A stretch of 24,677 nt of DNA from Flammeovirgaceae bacterium UBA2786 (lineage in GTDB: Bacteria > Bacteroidota > Bacteroidia > Cytophagales > Cyclobacteriaceae): assembly GCA_002352225.1 (NCBI GenBank), contig DEIA01000046.1:1-24677 (forward strand), written 5' to 3'. Both the position numbers and the translations under genes were made by a program. Shown one piece after another: positions 1 to 7,350 of this stretch (its first letter is position 1; each line of letters begins with the position of its first letter). Below the pieces are notes generated by a model. That model was not told the DNA's origin, did not search any database, and saw nothing but the letters and a program-made list of their open reading frames with translations.

Positions 1-234
1 TTTCAATTCGCAGATTATCAGTTCGTTACAAAAAAATGTGTATTCAAAAGTAGCGTATATCCAACATAGTACGCACCTGTCATTATGTCGCTTCTTTGGC
101 GTTGCTTGTTCGGTCCACCGTTATTGACTTGGGCCAATCATGGTAAATTTAAAGACTGGCGTGGTCTTATGTTGTATGTGTAAGGCCACGGTAACGGGCC
201 GGGTTTTGCAATAAACCCCGGGTGTGCTTAAGTG
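1..234. other. No supportable gene; region downstream of the phosphate transporter
   Basis: All plus-strand frames are broken by stops; the longest start-to-stop ORF (ATG at 85, TAA at 181-183) is 32 codons with no recognisable family. An imperfect inverted repeat, CCGGGTTT at 199-206 against AAACCCCGG at 213-221 (one bulged C), lies just past the stop of the minus-strand transporter. It lacks a T-run on the minus-strand side, so it is at best a weak terminator. Confidence 0.5.
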
Positions 235-1647
235 TTAAAAAGTTGCTCTGAAAATAAGAAACAATGTACCGGCCATCACCATTACTACGGGTAATGTAAG
301 CAACCAGGCAATAAGAATATTGCGCACCGTATCGGGTTGCAGATTTTTTATACCCTTACTGGCTACCATCGATCCGGCAATGCCCGATGATAGTACATGG
401 GTTGTGCTAACAGGCAACCCAAATGCGGTAGACAGGCCAATGGTGGTAGAGGCAACCAGCTCGGCACTGGCACCTTGCGCGTAAGTCAAGTGTTCTTTAC
501 CAATTTTTTCGCCAATAGTTTTTACAATCCGCTTCCAGCCAATCATGGTACCTAGTCCAAGCGAAAAGGCAATCATTACAATTACCCATTGGGGCGAGTA
601 GTCTGTAATCTTGCGTACCGATTTCATATTATCCGAAAGTGCTTTTTTGTCGGCCTCGCTTATCACCAACTCTGAATTACCGCTTAACGATTTGATATGG
701 CTGTTTAACAGCATAATATCTTTGCGTACCAGAAACCGATCGTTAGAAGCAATACTGCTCACCGAGTATAATCCGCTTACGTGTGTAAGCAATCGGGCAG
801 TCATTACTTTGGTGCTATCCAGTTTTGTTTTATCCGACTGTGCCAAAGGCGAGCCATCCAACCTATTAAGGGTAAGTTCAATTTTCTTCAACGGATCGCT
901 CAACTTTGAAGGTTGAAAGGAAGGGTTGAGTGCAAAATAAGCAGGAACAATTCCAATCAGGATCAACATCACTAAACCCACACCCTTCTGTCCATCGTTC
1001 GAACCATGAAATCCGCTTACAGCTGTACACGTTAAAATCAATACAATCCGTATCCACCAGGGTGGCGGTTGGTTTTTCTTTGGTTCTTTAAAAAGCCCAT
1101 CACCCGCACTGGTATTCTTGGTTAAAGTGCGCAACAGAAACATCAGAATAATAGTAAGCGAAAATCCGAACAAGGGCGAGATTAAAAGCGATGCGCCAAT
1201 TTCCTGGGCCTTGCCCCAGTTAACAGCTGCTTCGTTAGCATCGGGCAACAACGAGTAAGCAAGCCCAACCCCCAGTATAGAACCAATTAAAGTATGCGAA
1301 CTGGAGCAGGGAATACCAAAGTACCAGGTAAGTAAATTCCAGAAAATGGCGCTAAGTAAAAGTGCCATTACCATAGCCAGGCTATGGGCAATGTTTTGGT
1401 CTACCAGCGATTCAACCGGTAGCAGGTTTACAATCCCCATAGCTACGGTAATACCACCCAGAAATACTCCAATAGCATTGCATATACCCGACCACACTAC
1501 CGCTACCCAGGGCTTTAATGAATTAGTATAAATAACCGTAGCTACCGCGTTTGCTGTATCGTGAAAGCCATTCACAAACTCAAACCCACAAGCGGCCAAC
1601 AAACAAATAATCAGAAGAACAGTGTAGGAGAGCTCTAAATCGAACAT
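235..1647 (-). CDS. pit: PiT-family inorganic phosphate transporter
   Basis: A 470-residue polytopic inner-membrane protein of the PiT family, which imports inorganic phosphate with H+ or Na+ as co-ion. The two inverted family signatures are both visible: GFHDTANAVA near residue 27 in the first half, and a second copy of the fold near residues 394-430 with SAELVASTTIG and GLPVSTTHVLSS. GIPCSSSHTLIG (about 111) and FHGSNDGQKGVG (about 213) are also typical. A hydrophilic insert of about 100 residues (roughly 243-350) separates the halves and is rich in Lys, Asp and Ser; this larger form is common in Bacteroidota. The ATG at 1647 gives a first helix right after a short N-terminus. A PhoU-like (DUF47) partner often sits beside such genes, but none is present here. 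Family assignment is firm; the ion coupled is not visible. Confidence 0.95.
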   Translation of the reverse strand: MFDLELSYTVLLIICLLAACGFEFVNGFHDTANAVATVIYTNSLKPWVAVVWSGICNAIGVFLGGITVAMGIVNLLPVESLVDQNIAHSLAMVMALLLSAIFWNLLTWYFGIPCSSSHTLIGSILGVGLAYSLLPDANEAAVNWGKAQEIGASLLISPLFGFSLTIILMFLLRTLTKNTSAGDGLFKEPKKNQPPPWWIRIVLILTCTAVSGFHGSNDGQKGVGLVMLILIGIVPAYFALNPSFQPSKLSDPLKKIELTLNRLDGSPLAQSDKTKLDSTKVMTARLLTHVSGLYSVSSIASNDRFLVRKDIMLLNSHIKSLSGNSELVISEADKKALSDNMKSVRKITDYSPQWVIVMIAFSLGLGTMIGWKRIVKTIGEKIGKEHLTYAQGASAELVASTTIGLSTAFGLPVSTTHVLSSGIAGSMVASKGIKNLQPDTVRNILIAWLLTLPVVMVMAGTLFLIFRATF

Positions 1648-1669
1648 ACAATAACAATAGAAGTGGCGG

Positions 1670-1697
1670 TAAAGGTACGGGGTAGACGCACGGTCAA
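1670..1697 (-). promoter_or_regulatory. Possible Bacteroidota promoter for pit
   Basis: On the minus strand TACCTTTA (1670-1677) is one base off the -7 consensus TAnnTTTG. A TTG lies 17 bases upstream (1695-1697). It starts 22 bases before the pit ATG. Weak match; placement is the main support. Confidence 0.3.
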
Positions 1698-1822
1698 TGT
1701 TAAGGTAATGTTACCAATTTAGATTTAAAGAAAAGTAGGGTAAACCCCGCGGGTACATTCAAACTGGTGATTTTCAGCTAGTAAGAAATTAAATGCTTAG
1801 CCTGTCTGGCTTTTCAGGTACG

Positions 1823-1830
1823 TAGATTTG
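1823..1830 (+). promoter_or_regulatory. -7 promoter element for pdeM
   Basis: TAGATTTG matches the Bacteroidota -7 consensus TAnnTTTG exactly and ends 31 bases before the chosen pdeM ATG. The -33 region holds only CTG at 1802-1804, so the upstream half is poor. Confidence 0.5.
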
Positions 1831-1861
1831 TAACAATTTGCACTCTTTACAACGCAACACA

Positions 1862-2509
1862 ATGGAGGTGGAAATTTTGGGCGAGCGAATTGAATTAATG
1901 TCACAAAAAGCTGTGTGGTTAAAACACAGAAGTACCTTATTGCTGGCTGATTTACATTTTGGGAAAATCAATCATTTTCGCAAGTCAGGTATTCCGGTAC
2001 CACCAAAGGCAAACGATAAAAACAACGATACCCTTATTTCTGTTTTACAAACCACCAAAGCTGAGCGTGTTATTTTTCTGGGCGATTTATTTCATAGCCA
2101 TTACAACGAAGAATGGGAAGTGCTGGGCCAGGTGCGCAGGCATTTTGCAACTTGCTCATTCGAGTTGGTGCTGGGCAATCATGACATATTAAGTACGCTT
2201 CAATATGAACGTAATACTATGGTAGTGCATATAGAAAAATACGAGCTTGGTAATTTCTTGCTTACGCATGAACCGGTGAAGACTGTTCCAAAGAATTTTT
2301 ATAATCTCTCGGGGCATATTCACCCGGCTGTACAGTTGCGCGGTACGGGAAAACAATCCGTAACATTACCTTGTTTTTATTTTGGTAAACAACAGGGTAT
2401 TCTTCCGGCATTTGGTTCGTTTACCGGATTGGCACGCATTAAGCCAAAAAAAGACGATAAAATTTTTGTAATTGCCGAAAACAAAGTGATTGCTTATCCG
2501 CATGTATAG
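1862..2509 (+). CDS. pdeM: Ligase-associated DNA damage response endonuclease PdeM-like metallophosphoesterase
   Basis: Calcineurin-type metallophosphoesterase of 215 residues. The metal-binding blocks appear in the usual order: LADLHFGK (D30, H32), GDLFHS (D75), GNHD (N106, H107), H136 in LLTHEP, and GHIHP (H152, H154). Length and the LADLHFGK / GHIHP wording fit the PdeM family, which in other bacteria is encoded with an ATP-dependent DNA ligase, an Lhr-like helicase and an exonuclease. None of those partners is in this window, so the repair role is by family only. The frame stays open eight codons upstream to a TTG at 1838, but the ATG at 1862 begins the conserved region, follows an A-rich leader and sits 31 bases after a good -7 element. 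The stop overlaps the start of the next gene by eight bases, suggesting translational coupling. Confidence 0.85.
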   Translation: MEVEILGERIELMSQKAVWLKHRSTLLLADLHFGKINHFRKSGIPVPPKANDKNNDTLISVLQTTKAERVIFLGDLFHSHYNEEWEVLGQVRRHFATCSFELVLGNHDILSTLQYERNTMVVHIEKYELGNFLLTHEPVKTVPKNFYNLSGHIHPAVQLRGTGKQSVTLPCFYFGKQQGILPAFGSFTGLARIKPKKDDKIFVIAENKVIAYPHV

Positions 2510-3824
2510 ATTCAAATTGATTGTAGTTTTGTTTTGTCTCTCCAAAGTAATTTCTGCACAAGACACCACACGGCTCTCGTTATTTTTTGCAGGCGATATC
2601 ATGCAACATGATTCAAACATTGCTGCTGCCTATAATCCTGTAACCAAAAAATACGATTACTCAGCCTGCTTCGAATATGTAGCCCCTATTATCCGATCGG
2701 CCGATCTGGCCATTGGTAATTTGGAACTTACATTAGCCGGTGCGCCTTATAAAGGCTACCCGCAGTTTAGTGCCCCCGATGCGTTAGCAACAGAATTGAA
2801 AAAATCCGGGTTTGATGTATTGGTAACAGCAAACAACCACAGCCTGGATCGCAGACGAAAAGGATTAGAGCGAACGCTTAAGGTTTTAGATTCTTTACAG
2901 ATTATTCATACCGGTACGTTTAACGATTCCTCAGCGCGTGCCCAAACCTATCCGCTGATTATTGAAAAAAATGGGTTCAAACTTTCGTTACTTAATTACA
3001 CCTACGGCACCAACGGTATACCGGTAACCAAACCCAACATAGTAAACCTGATTGATACCATTCAGATAAAACGGGATTTGGAAAAAGCCCGTGCCCAACT
3101 AACCGATGCCATTATTGTATTTATGCATTGGGGTGCCGAATATCAAAGCTTACCTAATGCCGAACAGAAAAGATTAACCAAATTATGCTTTCGCGAAGGA
3201 GCCAAACTGGTTATTGGTGCGCATCCGCATGTGTTGCAACCCATCGAGTGGAACAAAGAACGAGATCAGCTAGTGGTGTATTCTCTTGGTAATTTTGTTT
3301 CGGGGCAGCGGCCGCGTTACCGCGATGGGGGTGCCATGGTGTGGGTGGATTTACAGAAGATTGTAAAAGACTCGGTAGCCGTTACTACCATTCATAATTC
3401 CGAATATGAATTAGCCTGGGTACAAAAGTCTGCCGAGTTTGTTTTGCGCCCGTTGAGATATTTTGAAAACGACACCGTGTTTGTTAAAGATAAAATTGCC
3501 CGCGATGCGATGACTTTGTTTGTAAAAGATTCGCGAACGTTACTAACAAAGCATAACGTAAACGTGCCAGAGCGAAAACACACCGTAAATTCTGACACAG
3601 TTATATATACCGTTCGACTGGGCGTTATTCACGAGTCTGATACGGTAGAACTGCGTGATGAATTACTGAATTTTTATGGGTTGAGTAAAATTGAGTATGA
3701 GCATGGTAATGTTATCTGGTATGCCGGGCATTTTTACGAAGCTGAAGTAGCGTTACAGGCAGTAGCAGACATCCGTGCGCGAACCCGGTTTAAAAATGCA
3801 CGTTTAGTGTGGCAGGTTAAGTGA
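2502..3824 (+). CDS. Secreted CapA-family protein with C-terminal SPOR-like domain
   Basis: 440 residues. Residues 1-20 form a signal peptide ending VISAQ. Residues 24-320 carry the CapA / PGA_cap metallophosphatase-like fold: GDIMQHD (31-37), GNLELTL (72-78), ANNHSLD (110-116), MHWGAEY (208-214), GAHPHVLQPIE (239-249) and YSLGNFVSG (260-268). CapA is known from poly-gamma-glutamate capsule synthesis, but most homologues outside Bacillus are uncharacterised, and no capB/capC is near. Residues about 367-438 (VIYTVRLGV, a helix, then VIWYAGHFYEAEVA and an FKNARLVW end) resemble a SPOR domain, which in characterised proteins binds glycan strands lacking stem peptides; that call is inferred from pattern alone. 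The ATG at 2502 is preferred over an in-frame TTG at 2490 because it starts the signal peptide and overlaps the pdeM stop. Probably periplasmic, acting on envelope polymer. Confidence 0.85.
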   Translation: MYRFKLIVVLFCLSKVISAQDTTRLSLFFAGDIMQHDSNIAAAYNPVTKKYDYSACFEYVAPIIRSADLAIGNLELTLAGAPYKGYPQFSAPDALATELKKSGFDVLVTANNHSLDRRRKGLERTLKVLDSLQIIHTGTFNDSSARAQTYPLIIEKNGFKLSLLNYTYGTNGIPVTKPNIVNLIDTIQIKRDLEKARAQLTDAIIVFMHWGAEYQSLPNAEQKRLTKLCFREGAKLVIGAHPHVLQPIEWNKERDQLVVYSLGNFVSGQRPRYRDGGAMVWVDLQKIVKDSVAVTTIHNSEYELAWVQKSAEFVLRPLRYFENDTVFVKDKIARDAMTLFVKDSRTLLTKHNVNVPERKHTVNSDTVIYTVRLGVIHESDTVELRDELLNFYGLSKIEYEHGNVIWYAGHFYEAEVALQAVADIRARTRFKNARLVWQVK

Positions 3825-3836
3825 GGTGAATTGGTG

Positions 3837-3844
3837 TATCTTTG
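3837..3844 (+). promoter_or_regulatory. -7-like element immediately before the DUF6922 start
   Basis: TATCTTTG is an exact TAnnTTTG match ending three bases before the ATG at 3848. If used, the transcript would be leaderless or start inside the first codons. No TTG lies at the expected -33 spacing (3816-3818 reads GTT), so it may be chance. Confidence 0.35.
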
Positions 3845-3847
3845 AGT

Positions 3848-4147
3848 ATGGAAAAACCCAAACCTGTATTTAATAAGCGTATTTTTTGGGATGTAGATTT
3901 TGATAAGCTGGATTTCGACCTGCGCGCCAGATTTGTAATTGAACGTGTGTTTGAGCGAGGCGATGTGGAAGACATTCGCCAGTGCAGACGTTACTATGGC
4001 GATGAAAAAGTTAAAGAAGCGCTAACCCAGGCAAAGTGGTTGCCCTTAAAATCAATATACCTGGCCTGCGCAATTTTTGAAAACTCACCAGAAGATTACC
4101 GATGCTACATACTGGCACAGTCAAACCCACTACACTTTCAATACTAA
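3848..4147 (+). CDS. DUF6922-type small protein, putative antitoxin partner of the AbiEii-like gene
   Basis: A 99-residue cytoplasmic protein, rich in charged and aromatic residues, with no signal or membrane segment. The block RIFWDVDFDKLDFDLRARF followed by VIERVFERGDVEDI and RRYYGDEKV is the pattern I associate with DUF6922, a small family usually found in front of AbiEii/AbiGii nucleotidyltransferases. The ATG at 3848 is chosen over an in-frame TTG at 3842. Its last 46 bases overlap the next gene in another frame, so the two are almost certainly co-transcribed and coupled. The antitoxin role is inferred from gene order and overlap; the protein lacks the winged-helix DNA-binding domain of classical AbiEi, so it would have to act differently. 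Confidence 0.7.
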   Translation: MEKPKPVFNKRIFWDVDFDKLDFDLRARFVIERVFERGDVEDIRQCRRYYGDEKVKEALTQAKWLPLKSIYLACAIFENSPEDYRCYILAQSNPLHFQY

Positions 4148-4728
4148 AAGGGCTCATGGCCCTGCCTGGGTTGGAAAATTTTTATTTGGTTGGTGGCACA
4201 GCACTTTCCCTACGCTACGGTCACAGAACATCTATCGACTTGGATTTGTTTGCAGATCAGAATTTTGATAACCACAGCATAATCGAATCTGTTTGTAAAA
4301 AATTCACCACCTTTTCATATCGTTCAGATGATAACCCAATAGGTATTTTTGGGTTTATTGATGACGTTAAAATAGATTTGATCAGGCATCACTATTTTCC
4401 AAGAATTGCGCCTGCCCAGGTAGAAGATGGCATTCGTTTTTTTAGTGATGATGATATTATTGCTATGAAAATTATGACTGTTTTGAAAAGAGCACAGAAA
4501 AAGGATTTTTGGGATTTGGCCGAACTATTCAAATATTATTCTCTGAAATACTGTATAGATTGCTATGATCGAAAATACCCCAATAATCAGATTCTGATAT
4601 CTGTTCCAATGGCATTAACCTATTTTGCTGAGGCCGATGAAAGCGAAGAGCCCGTTAGCCTGAAGGGGCAAACCTGGCAATCGGTTAAACAGGCTATATC
4701 AAAAACTGTAAACGACTTTCTTAAGTAG
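4102..4728 (+). CDS. AbiEii/AbiGii-family nucleotidyltransferase, putative toxin
   Basis: A 208-residue protein with a minimal nucleotidyltransferase core. GGTALSLRYGHR (31-42) followed by S44-I-D46-L-D48 is the G-G/S...D-x-D signature, and D92 in VKIDLI is the likely third acidic ligand. AMKIMTVLKRAQKKDFWDL (121-139) is the conserved helix with Lys and Asp typical of AbiEii toxins. Characterised members (AbiEii, MenT) transfer nucleotides onto tRNA or other targets and form type IV or related toxin-antitoxin systems. All key residues look intact, so it should be active. It overlaps the DUF6922 gene by 46 bases and ends three bases before the convergent barrel gene. Substrate and toxicity cannot be read from sequence; a housekeeping nucleotidyltransferase role is an alternative. 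Confidence 0.85.
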   Translation: MLHTGTVKPTTLSILKGLMALPGLENFYLVGGTALSLRYGHRTSIDLDLFADQNFDNHSIIESVCKKFTTFSYRSDDNPIGIFGFIDDVKIDLIRHHYFPRIAPAQVEDGIRFFSDDDIIAMKIMTVLKRAQKKDFWDLAELFKYYSLKYCIDCYDRKYPNNQILISVPMALTYFAEADESEEPVSLKGQTWQSVKQAISKTVNDFLK

Positions 4729-4731
4729 CAA

Positions 4732-5418
4732 TTATCTTCCCGATCCGAAAGTAACACCAATTGAAAACTCAAGCCCGGTAAAATCTACTTTGCTATTGGG
4801 GTAGTCAGCAGTTTTTGTTTCTAATCCTCCTAAGATAGTTCCCCCTGTGTACGACCCGGTAAGGGGAAGTTTGGCTGTGCCCATCAGGTAATTAATTTCG
4901 AGCGATACAGAAAACTGCCGGGTAACCGGAACGATAAACTCTACGCCAACGTGGTAACCAAAACCAGGATGGTTATCAAAACTCAAATCAGCATTGGCAA
5001 CATCCCAGCCTTCAAATGTTCTGATGGCCCGATCGAAATTTCCGGAATTTAATTTTTGATCAAATCCATAAAATGCAAAACCACCACCCTTAATGTCAAA
5101 CTCGGCTTGCTGGCCTTTAAATTCAAATACCAACTCTACCGGAACAAAGAGAGTAAAGTTGGGGCCTAATAAAGGATCTTTGGTACTGAACGGAAGATCA
5201 AGCATATTCATACCCGACATACGATAGAGCGAAAAACCAGTTTCAACAGCAATAAATCGGTTTAAGTTTACACCCACACCCCTAAACGAAAACGGACTGA
5301 TTGGGGTAGAGAAGTAGCCATTGCGCGGAATGAAGTACGAAAAGGATAACCCAACATCCTGGGTATGCCCGAAAAATGGTAGTGTACATAATCCAATAAC
5401 CATCAAATATTTTCTCAT
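4732..5418 (-). CDS. Outer-membrane beta-barrel-like protein
   Basis: 228 residues with an N-terminal signal peptide (MRKYLMVIGLCTLPFFGHTQ) and then alternating aromatic and polar strands, for example VGLSFSYFIP, RFIAVETGFSLYRM, LFVPVELVFEF, GFGYHVGVEFIVP and FSVSLEINYLMG, ending with a strand-like GLEFSIGVTFGSGR. This is the look of the small OmpA-like or porin-type barrels of Bacteroidota. The frame is open upstream to 5487, but those codons overlap the preceding LtaS-like gene; the ATG at 5418 starts the signal peptide and lies one base after that gene's stop, so the two are surely one operon. The family is not identifiable more exactly. A role in carrying or accepting the product of the LtaS-like enzyme is speculation from context. 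Confidence 0.75.
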   Translation of the reverse strand: MRKYLMVIGLCTLPFFGHTQDVGLSFSYFIPRNGYFSTPISPFSFRGVGVNLNRFIAVETGFSLYRMSGMNMLDLPFSTKDPLLGPNFTLFVPVELVFEFKGQQAEFDIKGGGFAFYGFDQKLNSGNFDRAIRTFEGWDVANADLSFDNHPGFGYHVGVEFIVPVTRQFSVSLEINYLMGTAKLPLTGSYTGGTILGGLETKTADYPNSKVDFTGLEFSIGVTFGSGR

Positions 5419-5419
5419 G

Positions 5420-7249
5420 CTACTTTTTGTTATAGTCATTGAATAAAGTTTGTATGTAAACCTGGCCGGCATTTCGTTCAGTTTCATGGCCCGATTGGCT
5501 TACATAGTTTTTCAGATCAAAATCGTAGATACTTTCGTGCGTAGGGCTTACATAGCCATAGCCATTGTTAAAGACATACAAGGCGAACGGATTAACCGTT
5601 TGAGCCAGTATATTTTTACTAAACAAAAATTTTTCTACTGAAGTTAACTTGAGTTGTGCCAGCACTGTATTGGCAATATCGGTTTGATTCGCAAATGTGG
5701 TAATGCGACTATTGGGTTTGGTAAGTACGCCTCCTAACCAAAGCATTGGAATTTTAAACCGCGATTTATCTTTCAACTCCTGCGGATCGGGAAACCGGTG
5801 CCCATGGTCGGCAGTAATTATAATAAGCGTATTGTTCCACCACGATTTTTGTTTAGCCTGTTGAATAAACTCACCCAGGCTTTTATCGGTATAGTAGCAC
5901 GAATTTAAATACAACGAACCCTCATCGTTACCTTTAATAACAGTTTCCATAGGTACTTCAAAAGGTTCATGACTACTCAGGCTTAACATTACTTTAAAAA
6001 AGGGTGCCGCAGCAGTATCTAATTCATTCAACATTCTGTTAAATACATAATGATCCGCTACACCCCACTTCGAATCATTAAGGTTACCCGGAAAATCATC
6101 TTCCTCGGTGATATAACTAAAGCCAGCTAATTTTACGTACGACTCCATGTTGGCAAAACCAATATCGCCACCATAAATAAAGGAAGTCAGGTAGCCATTC
6201 TGCTCAAGCGCTTTTGAAAAAAATGCAAGGCGTTGCGTCTTTTCCGGAAACTTAATAATAGAAGTACGGGGTTGTGCCGGATAGGCACTTAGTATAGACA
6301 CCAGACCTTTGTCGGTACGATCGCCACTGGCATAAAAGTTTTCGAATAGAATTCCTTCTTTAGAAAGAGCATTAAATTGTGGGGTAACATCGGGCAATCC
6401 GCCTAAAGGCGCAATAATTTTTGATGTAAAACCCTCCAGTATAATCAGTAGCACATTTGGTTTGCGAATAGTGGTGTCAAGCACAACCTGTGTGCCGTTT
6501 GTTTGCATTAGTGTATTAAATTCAGACTCAACGGTATCAGATGTATAAAAATCGCCCGGGTATTGGATAGGTTTGGTTTTTGAAACACTTTTGAAAAAAT
6601 TCCAAACCGGATTTATACCGGCATGGTTAGGAAATGCCTTAGTGCGGTGAAAATACACCACTCCTGTATTAAGAGGCGCAACAGTAAAACTACTTCGTAT
6701 CGGGATAATTAATGCAGCAGTAATAAGGAGCCACGTAAAAGTTTGTTTCTTACTTATGGAAGACAAGGTAAGTAGCGTAGGGGCCATGCATCGCCAGTAA
6801 ACAAACAGAAACAAGCCCAGCAATACCACAAAGAGCACAATAAGCATTACCAGTATTGATGTGTTTACGCTGCTCATGGCTTCCTTATCTATATACATTA
6901 GGGGAGTAGCGTTAATCCGAAAGCCCCAATGTTTATAAAGTTCTATATCGCTGATAATAATAATGCAGGAGAGAGTTAATAATACAGTTGTAACCCAGCT
7001 AATAGAATAATAACTAAACCGGTTAGAACTGAAGGCCGATGCGGCAAAAAGTAATCCGGGTATAAGCAGCCAATAGCCTGTCATGGCGGCATCCATACGC
7101 AAACCCAACAACAAAGGCATGGCTATTTCTGAAAAAGAAAGTGATTTGCTTTGGGGAAACAGGTATAAAAAAAAGAGAACTCGGCCCACGGTGAAAAACC
7201 CCATCCAGAACAAGGCCAGCAAAACAAAAAAACGTAACCGGTCGCGCAT
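5420..7249 (-). CDS. LTA synthase-like phosphoglycerol transferase (alkaline phosphatase superfamily)
   Basis: 609 residues. Four or five membrane helices lie in residues 7-190, followed by a periplasmic sulfatase-fold domain. The LtaS catalytic set is complete: E272 in LIILEGF, nucleophile T312 in GDRTDKG, H427 in SSHEPF, and D481-H482 in TADHGH. Family enzymes take phosphoglycerol from phosphatidylglycerol and put it on an acceptor: lipoteichoic acid in Gram-positives, periplasmic glucans (OpgB) in Gram-negatives. In Bacteroidota the acceptor is generally unknown. The ATG at 7249 precedes the first helix directly. It is the first gene of a two-gene operon with the barrel-like protein. Its leader has TATCTTAG on the minus strand (7258-7265), a one-mismatch -7 element too close to be sure of. 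Confidence 0.9.
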   Translation of the reverse strand: MRDRLRFFVLLALFWMGFFTVGRVLFFLYLFPQSKSLSFSEIAMPLLLGLRMDAAMTGYWLLIPGLLFAASAFSSNRFSYYSISWVTTVLLTLSCIIIISDIELYKHWGFRINATPLMYIDKEAMSSVNTSILVMLIVLFVVLLGLFLFVYWRCMAPTLLTLSSISKKQTFTWLLITAALIIPIRSSFTVAPLNTGVVYFHRTKAFPNHAGINPVWNFFKSVSKTKPIQYPGDFYTSDTVESEFNTLMQTNGTQVVLDTTIRKPNVLLIILEGFTSKIIAPLGGLPDVTPQFNALSKEGILFENFYASGDRTDKGLVSILSAYPAQPRTSIIKFPEKTQRLAFFSKALEQNGYLTSFIYGGDIGFANMESYVKLAGFSYITEEDDFPGNLNDSKWGVADHYVFNRMLNELDTAAAPFFKVMLSLSSHEPFEVPMETVIKGNDEGSLYLNSCYYTDKSLGEFIQQAKQKSWWNNTLIIITADHGHRFPDPQELKDKSRFKIPMLWLGGVLTKPNSRITTFANQTDIANTVLAQLKLTSVEKFLFSKNILAQTVNPFALYVFNNGYGYVSPTHESIYDFDLKNYVSQSGHETERNAGQVYIQTLFNDYNKK

Positions 7250-7303
7250 GTAAGGTGCTAAGATAGTAAAGAACTAAATTCTGCCATTGATAAAATCAAA
7301 TCC

Positions 7304-7332
7304 TTGCTTTCTCAAAATCAATTGTATTTTTA
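7304..7332 (+). promoter_or_regulatory. Possible promoter for the amidohydrolase gene
   Basis: TTG at 7304-7306, an 18-base spacer, then TATTTTTA at 7325-7332, one base off TAnnTTTG. It ends 18 bases before the ATG. Spacing supports it; the last base does not. Confidence 0.35.
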
Positions 7333-7350
7333 GGTAAATCTTTACTTGTT

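Noticed and set aside
85..183. 32-codon ORF at the left edge
   Set aside because: Short, no leader or promoter match and no recognisable pattern; could be remains of something outside the window but cannot be supported.
4077..4268. Third-frame ORF of 63 codons across the DUF6922/AbiEii overlap
   Set aside because: Both overlapping genes have recognisable motifs in their own frames; this frame has none.
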